Below the pieces are notes generated by a model. The model ran no database searches and was not told where the DNA came from. It saw only the letters and a program-made list of their open reading frames with translations. From contig CAZFNQ010000009.1 in assembly GCA_964520375.1 (NCBI GenBank), forward strand, positions 1 through 21,617: DNA of 21,617 bases, given 5' to 3'. The stretch comes from CAZFNQ01 sp964520375 (GTDB lineage Bacteria; Patescibacteriota; Saccharimonadia; Saccharimonadales; JANWIN01). Of this stretch, positions 1 through 7,277 are shown piece by piece. Within the stretch, counting starts at the first letter, position 1; every line of letters starts with the position of its first letter. The translations under genes and the position numbers were made by a program.

Positions 1-2
1 AT

Positions 3-818
3 TACCTAGTCGTTAAAATTCCAGACAACATACTCCATACCGGTAGCATTGGCCAAGAACTAGTTATCGATCGGGCCATATTGGTCTATTTGAACCTGTA
101 CGGCACCCCAGTGGCGCTGAGAACCCACGCTAAAACCGTCGGCGAACTACTCAAACAGGAAAACGTCGTGCTCAGCCGCAGCGACAACGTCAAGCCTAAA
201 CTATCTACTAAAATAAAACCGGGATTATCAATAATAGTGTCGCGCAAAGGTACCAAGATAATAAGTGTCACTGAGACCATACCGGCGCCGACCAAAATAA
301 TAGAAGACGACAGCTTGTCCTTTGGCACCACGGTTTTGCGCCAACAAGGCTCACCAGGCAAAAAGCTGGTAACCTACTCCATTATTACCAAAAACGGCAA
401 AGAGGTATCTCGTAAAAAAATCCAGGAAATTATTGCCGAGCACCCAGTCACGGAAATCATTGCCCGCGGCAAAGCGATATACATTCCGGCCGATAAATCA
501 GTCCTAATGAGGGAAGCTGGTATCGCGTCGTCTGACTATGCCTATGTCAACTACATCATTAGCCGAGAATCAGGTTGGTGTCCGACTAAACTTCAGGGTC
601 ACCCCGGCTCCTGCCCCGGCTTTGCTCCCGATTATATCCCATCCAACATTGGTTATGGCCTTGGTCAAGCCACTCCCGGCGATAAAATGGCACCATTTGG
701 CAGCGACTGGAAGACCAGCGCAGTGACCCAACTTAAGTGGGCGACCAGTTACGCGGACGGCCGCTACGGCAGCTGGTCAGGCGCCTATAACTACTGGTAC
801 GGCCACCATTATTGGTAA
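3..818 (+). CDS. RpfB/YabE-like secreted cell-wall protein (DUF348-G5-lysozyme-like), 5' partial
   Basis: The frame is open from base 3 with no stop, so the gene starts outside the window and the TTG at 81 is not its start. In order the visible part holds the end of one DUF348 repeat (GQELVIDRAILVYLNLYG), a second DUF348 segment (TVGELLKQENV), a G5 domain (roughly bases 270-480, ETIPAPTKIIEDD through EIIARG), and a C-terminal lysozyme-like domain with the motif ISRESGW, whose Glu is the likely catalytic acid, followed by GYGLGQATP. The family (RpfB, YabE) cleaves or remodels peptidoglycan outside the cell; an N-terminal signal is expected but lies outside the window. Two genes downstream comes rsmA, as in the actinobacterial tatD-rpfB-ksgA and bacillar yabE-rnmV-ksgA clusters, which supports the family call. 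The last domain could be closer to the aggregation-promoting-factor lysozyme-like type than to a true Rpf domain. Confidence 0.85.
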   Translation, partial: YLVVKIPDNILHTGSIGQELVIDRAILVYLNLYGTPVALRTHAKTVGELLKQENVVLSRSDNVKPKLSTKIKPGLSIIVSRKGTKIISVTETIPAPTKIIEDDSLSFGTTVLRQQGSPGKKLVTYSIITKNGKEVSRKKIQEIIAEHPVTEIIARGKAIYIPADKSVLMREAGIASSDYAYVNYIISRESGWCPTKLQGHPGSCPGFAPDYIPSNIGYGLGQATPGDKMAPFGSDWKTSAVTQLKWATSYADGRYGSWSGAYNYWYGHHYW

Positions 819-837
819 GGGCTGATACAATTGAAAT

Positions 838-1260
838 ATGAAATACCGATTTGACGGCTATAACTGGTTGGTTAGGCTTGAGACTGGAGAAAAATTAATA
901 GAGTCGCTGACCTCTCTTGCCAAAGCTCAAAAAATTGGCGGCGCTTGGCTAAATGGAATTGGCACAGCCACCTGGGCGGAAATAGGCTTTTACGATTTAA
1001 ATCAACAAAAATATATCTGGAGAAAATTTAATCAGCACGTTGAGATTACCGGGCTACAGGGCAACATATCTTGGGACGGCGATAAACCAACTCTACACAT
1101 ACATGGTAGTTTTGCCGACAGCGATATGCAGGCCTACGGTGGGCATGTCAAGGAACTGGAAGTGGCCAGCACTTGTGAAGTTCTAGTGCACCGTTGGTAT
1201 GAATCCGGACTGACCCGCCAACTTGACGAAACCACTGGCTTAAAACTGCTCGATTTATGA
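838..1260 (+). CDS. DUF296/PPC-domain protein
   Basis: A 140-aa single-domain protein with the PPC/DUF296 signature: GGAWLNGIGTATWAEIGFYD (about residues 34-53), LHIHG at 86-90 and YGGHV at 100-104, followed by the C-terminal strand with CEVLV. The two His of LHIH and the His of GGHV match the metal-binding histidines seen in bacterial PPC structures. Plant homologues carry an AT-hook and bind DNA; bacterial stand-alone forms have no settled function, and no AT-hook is seen here. The ATG at 838 is 20 bp after the preceding gene and has no good ribosome-binding site. The TGA overlaps the ATG of rsmA (ATGA, 1257-1260), so the two are probably translationally coupled. Confidence 0.85.
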   Translation: MKYRFDGYNWLVRLETGEKLIESLTSLAKAQKIGGAWLNGIGTATWAEIGFYDLNQQKYIWRKFNQHVEITGLQGNISWDGDKPTLHIHGSFADSDMQAYGGHVKELEVASTCEVLVHRWYESGLTRQLDETTGLKLLDL

Positions 1261-2036
1261 CCTTGAATACTCCAGCCAAGAAGTCACTGGGACAATACTG
1301 GCTCGATGACCAAGCTACGCTTGAGGCCATTTGCCAAGCGGCTGAGCTAAATAAAGACGACGTGGTGCTGGAAATAGGTCCGGGACAAGGTGCCCTAACT
1401 AAACTATTAACCCAAAAAGCTAAACAAGTAATTGCCGTCGAGCTGGATGAAACCTTAGCCAGTTCCCTTTCCTCCCAACAATTTGCAAATAATTTGCAAG
1501 TTATAACAGGGAATATACTCAAATATGACCTAACCAAACTACCAAAAAACTACAAAGTTGTGGCCAATATCCCCTTCTACCTAACTAACAATTTACTGCG
1601 GATTTTATGCGAATCTTCCAACCCCTTTAATCAGGCAGCACTACTAGTACAAAAGGAAGTTGCTCAGCGGGTGACTACCTCGCCCGGTAACATGAGCATC
1701 TTAGCCGTGAGCGTGCAGTTTTACTGCCAGGCTAAACTTGGACCGGTTGTGCAGGCTAAACTTTTCAAACCTGTTCCCAAGGTTGATTCACAGGTGTTAA
1801 TACTTACAAGAAGGCAAAAGCCAATCTTTGATATAAATAGCAAACAATTTTTCCATTTGGTTAAGGCTGGCTTTGCCAACCGTCGTAAAACCCTGGTAAA
1901 TTCTCTGGGCGGCGGTCTGCAGCTAGACAAACAGGCAGTGGAAAATATGTTAAGCCAGGCTAATTTATCGCTCCAGGCCCGGGCACAGGAACTTAGCCTC
2001 GATGACTGGTACCGGCTTTATAAGCAGATAGGGTAA
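1257..2036 (+). CDS. rsmA: 16S rRNA dimethyladenosine transferase RsmA/KsgA
   Basis: A 259-aa SAM-dependent methyltransferase that dimethylates two adjacent adenines near the 3' end of 16S rRNA during 30S maturation. Visible motifs are LGQYWLDD (11-18, the LGQNFL equivalent with Tyr-Trp for Asn-Phe), the SAM-binding EIGPGQG (39-45), the acidic end of strand 2 in VELDE (61-65), TGNIL (84-88), the catalytic NIPFYLT (104-110, the N-[LI]-P-[FY] motif), FKPVPKVDS in the substrate region, and FANRRKTLVNSL in the C-terminal helical domain. Length is close to the family norm of about 260-270. The start overlaps the preceding stop (ATGA). It converges on the next gene with only 3 bp between the stops, so no separate terminator fits here. 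Confidence 0.96.
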   Translation: MTLNTPAKKSLGQYWLDDQATLEAICQAAELNKDDVVLEIGPGQGALTKLLTQKAKQVIAVELDETLASSLSSQQFANNLQVITGNILKYDLTKLPKNYKVVANIPFYLTNNLLRILCESSNPFNQAALLVQKEVAQRVTTSPGNMSILAVSVQFYCQAKLGPVVQAKLFKPVPKVDSQVLILTRRQKPIFDINSKQFFHLVKAGFANRRKTLVNSLGGGLQLDKQAVENMLSQANLSLQARAQELSLDDWYRLYKQIG

Positions 2037-2039
2037 ACC

Positions 2040-2534
2040 TTAGTTTCGAACGATAACCTCGCCGCCCTGGGTCGGCTTATCTATCAAGTAGTAATGAAAG
2101 CTGACGATTTGGTGGATAACATAAGGATAGCCGCCGGCCGGATCAATGCGATGGAAATTGTCAAATTGCGGAGGCATCGCGGTGCCTGGGGTGATGGCGA
2201 TCCTATGGGCGACCCGATCCTTGTTCATCCAGTTTATGCGGGTATCGTTTGGAATCATTAAAGTCTGCGGTGAAACACCCTTGGAGGTAATAATGACGGT
2301 AACTTCCTGCTTAAAATTACCAAGCTCAGTTTCCGTCTGCAAACCGCTTTCAGGTCTCTCTTTTCCCGATTGAAGCGGGTTAGTGCTTTTACGATTAGCC
2401 CGCGGTGCCAAGACGGCCGCAGCGATAACTAAGATTACCAGGATAATAATGAAGATAATCTTCTGCAGCTTCAGCGGACTCGATTTGCTCGGAGTTGGCT
2501 GGGATGGTAGCTGTGAATTTTTATCCTGATTCAT
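2040..2534 (-). CDS. Membrane-anchored cupredoxin-fold protein lacking copper ligands
   Basis: A 164-aa protein with a Ser/Pro-rich cytoplasmic start, one hydrophobic helix (about 24-43), a linker, and a cupredoxin-like beta domain (about 75-164). The fold is suggested by the pattern EVTVIITSKGVSPQTLMIP, then INWMNKDRVAHRIAI and a C-terminal SFHYYLIDKPTQGGEVIV. His110 sits where the first copper ligand is expected, but Cys, His and Met of the usual C-x2-H-x2-M loop are Leu150, Lys153 and Gln156, so a type 1 copper site cannot form in the normal way. The start is supported by AAAGGA about 6 nt upstream. It lies 28 bp after the large dockerin/GH99 gene on the same strand and may share its transcript. 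A structural or partner-binding role on the cell surface is possible; function unknown. Confidence 0.75.
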   Translation of the reverse strand: MNQDKNSQLPSQPTPSKSSPLKLQKIIFIIILVILVIAAAVLAPRANRKSTNPLQSGKERPESGLQTETELGNFKQEVTVIITSKGVSPQTLMIPNDTRINWMNKDRVAHRIAITPGTAMPPQFDNFHRIDPAGGYPYVIHQIVSFHYYLIDKPTQGGEVIVRN

Positions 2535-2562
2535 AATTTTCCTTTACGATTACGCATTATAG

Positions 2563-5500
2563 TTACGGGGTACCAACAATTGAACGGATATCCGTACCGG
2601 TACTAATCCCACCCAGGTTAGTGGTTGGTGCCCCCAGTAAGTTCAGCCACAGCAGACTCTCACCCGAATAATGGGGATCGATGGCAGAATTGAACTGGTG
2701 GCAGGTCCAGCAGGCAAACAAGTTAGGCTTAGGATGATCCTCATCCCACCAGAGTTGAACAAAGACCTTGCCAGTTTTGTAAGCCGTACTGTTAAACAAT
2801 GCCGGCAGGCGAGCTGAGTTAGATAACCAGCCGTCTACAGTACTATTGCCACAGTCATGACCGTCATTGCATAGGTTGGGCGTAATAAAGGTAAAACCAG
2901 TCGGCGGACTGCCCCAGTTGAACTCCGTCAGCGGCCTAACTTCACTGGAACAAGCCGCTTTGTCTACCGGATCCCACATGTACATTTCTGGTATATGCCT
3001 AACCGCATTACCCGAAGCTGAACAACCAGTCGTAGCACCTTCGACATAGGACTTACTCGGTATACCGGCATTACGAAAGACTCTCTGTATGTTATTACCG
3101 CTGTAACTACAAGAAGTTGTCGGACTACAGTCATTACTAATGCCGTTGGGATTATTAACCCCAGCCCAACCGCCTATATACTGGGTTAGGGAGTTCTCTG
3201 AGAAATTGATCTCACTATCAAGCTGGAAGACTCCACATTGTGCCGCTAGGGCATGGGTATAAGGCATAGCTGGATCACCAAAACCAACCCCACCAACATC
3301 GCCCCAGGTGTGGTTCTCCTCTGAGATGACGATGACGGTGTCGATCTTATTACCAGTGGCAGCATTGCCACACCTATTACCAGATACAATTACGGGGTTT
3401 GGTATAACACTTGAAGCTGCCGATTGAGCCGAGGCGTTGCCGGCCACGTCATAAGCCAGGACTTTATAGGCATAACTTTGACCGGAGACAAAGTTAAATG
3501 GACCGTCGTTAGTAGAAGTCGACGGCGCTAGGACATCGGCAATCTGAACACCATCACGAAAGACCCGGTAGCCTTTAACACCTGAAGCAGTCCCACCGGT
3601 CTTAGGATTATCGGCCACCGTGTTCCAACTAATAGTTACCTGGGTGGCTGACACCACTGAAGCAGTAGCGGTCGGTACATCTGGCGCCTGAGTATCAGCC
3701 GGGGCAGCCGGTGTGGTGATGGTGGCCGTGGCAGCCCCGGAAGTATTGGTAGCATTATCCACCGCGGCAATCGTGTAGGTATAGTTAGTACTGTAGACAG
3801 TTGTCGTATCACTGAAACTAGTGGCATTGGCAGCTGGGGTAGCTATGACCGTGCCGTTGCGCGACAGAATGTAATTTTTTAGACCGCTGCCGCCGGTGTC
3901 CGTCGAGCTAGTCCAATTGAGGTTCACGGTTTTATCGGTCGATACCGGCAGGGAGGCGGTGAACGCGCCTGGGATAGTCGGCGGGGTAATATCGTTGTTA
4001 GCCGGCGTGGTGACAGTAGCCGCGGTTGAAGCCGCCGATTTATTGCCGGCTCCATCAATAGCTTTGACTGTATATGAGTAAGTCGTGCTGGCACTGACGG
4101 TGGTGTCGCTATAGGTCGTGGACGGCGCATTTATGGTTGCCAGAATTATCCCGCCGCGTGAAATCTCATACTTAGCCAGTCCGCTACCGCCGCTATCAGT
4201 CGAAGCGTTCCAACTCAAGTTCACCTGGGTGGGTGAAGTAGCAGTAGCCGATAGACCGGTTGGTATAGTCGGGGCGGTGCTATCGTTTAATACCGATACC
4301 GAAACTCCAGTTGAGGTAGTCTGTTGGTTTATAGTATCGGTTGCACGGGCAGTAATAGTGTGAGTCCCGTTAGCGACAGTTAAGCTGTTCCAGACGAAAC
4401 TATACGGGCTGGTTGTATCAGTATTAACTACCGTGCCATCAACTAAGAACTCAACTTTGCTGACGCCATTATCATCGGACGAATTTGCGCTCAGGGTCAC
4501 ATTACCGCTAACGTTACCAGCCGTTGGCGCGGTTAAGGAAACTGCCGGAGGATTATCAATCGGTGTGCCGCTGACTAAAACCTGATGTAGGGCATCAATA
4601 AACTGGCCGTGTCCGGAGGCAGACTGCCAGCCATCAGGCAGAGTACCATTGGCCGATTCAACTATGCTACCCTCCCCCCACTCATTGTAGGTAGTAACCA
4701 GCTCCAAATTGGCGTTACTATTTTTTAAAGCCGTCACATTGGTATTCCAACGGGTCAGGTCACGGGCTAAGTATGGTTGGGTACCGCCTTGGGTGCAGGT
4801 GCCGCCACTGACCTGGGGGCAGCCTTTCTTCCAATAGCCAGGAGAAATCGAGAATGAATGCGTGCCTTGAGCGTCTTGAGCGGTAGCCGGACCGTACTGA
4901 TGCCAGTTATCCGGCTGGTCGGCACAGGTCGCATAGCCGCCAAAAACTTTAAGTATGACGTAAAAGCCCTGGGCGGCATTGGCCGTCTTCCAGTTGGTGG
5001 CGGTCGCGCAGGAATCACTGCCATCGCCATAGACAAAGATAGCCGGTTTGTTATTAATCTTCAGATAATTTCCATTGGCCGTGTAGTGTGACTTTATATA
5101 CGCTAAATCATTGGCAATATTAGTAGCCGACGGAGCCGGACCACCAATAGTGCCGCAAGTCCCGCCAGAGCCATTGCCTTCACACTCATAATAAAGCGCC
5201 CATTTAAGCGGCTTAGTACCGGTGGCATCGAGGAACGCCTGGAAACGGTTATCCTCCTTGCTAGCTTGTCCCCACCAGGAATATACGGCTGAGTTCATGC
5301 CGGCGTAAATCATATCGTCGATCTGACGGTTAATCGTGGCTGTGTCAGTTGAACTATACAGACCAGCCGTAGGGGTATAGTTGCTGAACGGGTTAAAGCC
5401 CTGTTGGTTCCAGGCTTCCGGGAACCAAGGGTAATAGAACATGGCTCGAATCGGAAAACTTGGTTGCGGTGGTGGCACAATATTATTGCCCCAACTACTA

Positions 5501-5751
5501 GCTAACGCTGATAAATCCAGAACATTTACCGACCCATCGCCAGTTATGTCACCTTGGGCATAGGTTTTACCGGTTTGGTTATAGTTAAGTGCTATTATAG
5601 CTAAATCAAAGGCATCAACCTTATTATCATTATTAATATCGGCTCCAGTAGCATGAGAATTTCTAAGTGTCAGATAACCGACAGCGGCAATAACAATTAC
5701 AAAAACTAAAATACCGACATTTCTAAGACTGGGCTTAAACTGTTTTAGCAT
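2563..5751 (-). CDS. Large secreted multidomain protein: dockerin, GH99-like glycosidase, Ig, three FN3, phosphoesterase
   Basis: Residues are numbered from the most upstream start (TTG at 5826, 1087 aa); I prefer the ATG at 5751 (Met26), which has AGG 6 nt upstream and puts a basic segment before the hydrophobic helix (about 37-53). Domains in order: a type I dockerin (63-113) with two calcium loops, DINNDNKVDAFD and DITGDGSVNVLD; a GH99-like glycan hydrolase domain (about 125-415) opening MFYYPWF and holding YNEWGEG, whose Glu382 and Glu385 match the catalytic pair of bacterial GH99 endo-alpha-mannanases; a Big_9-type Ig domain (about 427-512); three fibronectin III modules (about 517-608, 613-705, 714-808); and a C-terminal phosphoesterase/acid-phosphatase domain (about 828-1087) with EENH at 836-839 and WWDED at 1026-1030. 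It acts outside the cell, anchored or cleaved after the helix. The dockerin would dock onto the cohesins encoded divergently. Substrates are not shown by the sequence. Confidence 0.85.
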   Translation of the reverse strand: MLKQFKPSLRNVGILVFVIVIAAVGYLTLRNSHATGADINNDNKVDAFDLAIIALNYNQTGKTYAQGDITGDGSVNVLDLSALASSWGNNIVPPPQPSFPIRAMFYYPWFPEAWNQQGFNPFSNYTPTAGLYSSTDTATINRQIDDMIYAGMNSAVYSWWGQASKEDNRFQAFLDATGTKPLKWALYYECEGNGSGGTCGTIGGPAPSATNIANDLAYIKSHYTANGNYLKINNKPAIFVYGDGSDSCATATNWKTANAAQGFYVILKVFGGYATCADQPDNWHQYGPATAQDAQGTHSFSISPGYWKKGCPQVSGGTCTQGGTQPYLARDLTRWNTNVTALKNSNANLELVTTYNEWGEGSIVESANGTLPDGWQSASGHGQFIDALHQVLVSGTPIDNPPAVSLTAPTAGNVSGNVTLSANSSDDNGVSKVEFLVDGTVVNTDTTSPYSFVWNSLTVANGTHTITARATDTINQQTTSTGVSVSVLNDSTAPTIPTGLSATATSPTQVNLSWNASTDSGGSGLAKYEISRGGIILATINAPSTTYSDTTVSASTTYSYTVKAIDGAGNKSAASTAATVTTPANNDITPPTIPGAFTASLPVSTDKTVNLNWTSSTDTGGSGLKNYILSRNGTVIATPAANATSFSDTTTVYSTNYTYTIAAVDNATNTSGAATATITTPAAPADTQAPDVPTATASVVSATQVTISWNTVADNPKTGGTASGVKGYRVFRDGVQIADVLAPSTSTNDGPFNFVSGQSYAYKVLAYDVAGNASAQSAASSVIPNPVIVSGNRCGNAATGNKIDTVIVISEENHTWGDVGGVGFGDPAMPYTHALAAQCGVFQLDSEINFSENSLTQYIGGWAGVNNPNGISNDCSPTTSCSYSGNNIQRVFRNAGIPSKSYVEGATTGCSASGNAVRHIPEMYMWDPVDKAACSSEVRPLTEFNWGSPPTGFTFITPNLCNDGHDCGNSTVDGWLSNSARLPALFNSTAYKTGKVFVQLWWDEDHPKPNLFACWTCHQFNSAIDPHYSGESLLWLNLLGAPTTNLGGISTGTDIRSIVGTP

Positions 5752-5929
5752 AAGTTGCCTATGACTACTTGTGGATTTAACATGTGTTTTTGAATTCACG
5801 ACCCTATTTTCGCCGATTATCACCAATGCTTTTAATATAAACCATAACCCTGATTGTCGATAATTTCAACTAATTAGCAACCACCAACCGAACCTAGAAT
5901 TAAAGCCAATTAGTCAATTATCTCTTGTA

Positions 5930-5959
5930 TTGACTATAGCGGTTATGTTATCGTATCAA
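5930..5959 (+). promoter_or_regulatory. Candidate promoter of the cohesin operon
   Basis: TTGACT at 5930-5935 is followed after 18 bp by TATCAA at 5954-5959, about 20 bp before the TTG start at 5979. It lies in the 150-bp region between two divergent surface-protein genes. The -10 match is only moderate. Confidence 0.35.
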
Positions 5960-5978
5960 TGAATACAGAGGTCAGGTT

Positions 5979-7277
5979 TTGAAAACTAAAGACATCCAAA
6001 AATATAGCTGGTACAGATTAAAGTCAAAAACATGGGGCAGTGGACTAATTATCTTAGGTCTTCTGATATTGCTGAGCCTGGCGATCGGGTCAACAGTCTC
6101 AAAAACCGTGCAAGCGGCCGGCACTGCTAAGTTCAGCCTCAGCCCAGCCAGTGGCACTTACAAAAAGGGTAATTCACTAATAGTCACTATTTCCGAAACT
6201 AGCGACCCTGCTGATGGAGTCAACACAGTTGAAGCCGACCTTATCTACGACCAAGCCAAACTTCATTTCGATAGTATCGATACAAGCCAAAGCGCATTTG
6301 ATCTCTCCGCCGTAACAACGGGTGGATCAGGCAAGGTAAGTATTGTCAGAGCTAAACAAAACAGCACCTTAACCGGTACGCAAACTGTTGCCTCAGTAAA
6401 ATTTACAGTTTTGGCTGGTTCGGGTTCCACAGCTATTAGTTTTGATGGCCGCTGTCAATACAATTCCAATAATCAGTTGACTACCGGTTGTTCAAGAATT
6501 ATTCGACCATCAGATTTTACCGACATCTGGGATGGCAATACCAAGGGTGGCACTTATACTCTGACCGGTACTACAACAACACCGACTACTACTAAGAAAA
6601 CTACCACTACCACTCCTACACCGACTAAAACAACCACTACAAATCAAACTAAAACCAGTGGTTCAACTAAAAAAACCGCCGCCCCGACGGTAACTCCAAT
6701 TAACCAAGCCATCAGTTTAACAGGCTACCTAGTGGCCATTAAGGTCAAAGACAATGCTAACAAACCCGTAAAAGCTGCCAAAGTTACACTTGACGGTAAA
6801 TCACCGCTCAGTTACGACGCATCGGGAACGGCCAGTTATATCGACATCCAAGCCGGCAATCATACTGTAGTAGTAACGGCCGGCAATAAACAAGTCACCA
6901 AAGCCATAACCGTAAAAGCCGGTTCCCCAGCTGTGGTACAAGAATTTGATATCCGCTTGAATATTGGCACCAGCCCAATAGTCAAAGCCCTATTGGGCAT
7001 CGCGGCCATAGTTGTGATCATTATAATTATTGGCGGCGGCAGCGGCCTAATCAAATCGATTCGACGTGGTGGTGTCAGCAGCGATTTAGCCAGCCACTTT
7101 CCCAAAATTAATCCAGCCGACAAGGCTGGCCCCTTACCAGTTAAAGAACCGCCTAAGTCTCAAACCAGCACTGTTGAGGCCAATGCGGCTAATAGCGGTC
7201 AGATCATTCACCCTGATTCGAAACCGCCGAGTATCACAAATAACTCTAACCTATTAAGTGGGCAGAAGGGCAAGTAA
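5979..7277 (+). CDS. Cell-surface cohesin-domain protein with C-terminal membrane anchor
   Basis: A 432-aa protein. A basic N-terminus and hydrophobic helix (about 21-38) end near VQAAG, a plausible signal-peptidase site. A cohesin domain follows (about 48-195), with VNTVEADLIYDQAKLHF and the closing GGTYTL. Then come a Thr/Pro/Lys linker (about 196-237), a small beta domain resembling carboxypeptidase-regulatory/PEGA modules (about 245-325), a second hydrophobic helix (about 337-355) and a basic cytosolic tail. Start: TTG at 5979, preceded by the purine-rich GAGGTCAGG; no in-frame ATG gives the signal sequence. The topology places the cohesin outside, tethered to the membrane, as expected of an anchoring scaffoldin. 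The TAA overlaps the ATG of the next cohesin gene by one base (TAATG), which implies a two-gene operon. The dockerin partners are probably the next protein and the divergent GH99/phosphoesterase protein. Confidence 0.85.
   Translation: MKTKDIQKYSWYRLKSKTWGSGLIILGLLILLSLAIGSTVSKTVQAAGTAKFSLSPASGTYKKGNSLIVTISETSDPADGVNTVEADLIYDQAKLHFDSIDTSQSAFDLSAVTTGGSGKVSIVRAKQNSTLTGTQTVASVKFTVLAGSGSTAISFDGRCQYNSNNQLTTGCSRIIRPSDFTDIWDGNTKGGTYTLTGTTTTPTTTKKTTTTTPTPTKTTTTNQTKTSGSTKKTAAPTVTPINQAISLTGYLVAIKVKDNANKPVKAAKVTLDGKSPLSYDASGTASYIDIQAGNHTVVVTAGNKQVTKAITVKAGSPAVVQEFDIRLNIGTSPIVKALLGIAAIVVIIIIIGGGSGLIKSIRRGGVSSDLASHFPKINPADKAGPLPVKEPPKSQTSTVEANAANSGQIIHPDSKPPSITNNSNLLSGQKGK

Noticed and set aside
81..818. 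TTG at 81 as the start of the first gene
   Set aside because: The frame is open back to base 3 and encodes typical DUF348 sequence upstream of 81, so the gene is cut by the window edge.
3636..5091. Several open frames of 60-90 codons on both strands within the large surface gene
   Set aside because: They are shadows of the GC-richer Thr/Ser/Gly coding frame, without ribosome-binding sites or recognisable products.
5752..5826. TTG or GTG near 5826 as the start of the GH99/dockerin protein
   Set aside because: The added 25 residues have no good ribosome-binding site; the ATG at 5751 has AGG at proper spacing and a better signal-anchor N-terminus. GTG at 5799 is not excluded.
6580..6680. Low-complexity ACT/ACC repeat as a separate DNA repeat or CRISPR-like array
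   Set aside because: It is the Thr/Pro/Lys linker of the cohesin protein, in frame and irregular.
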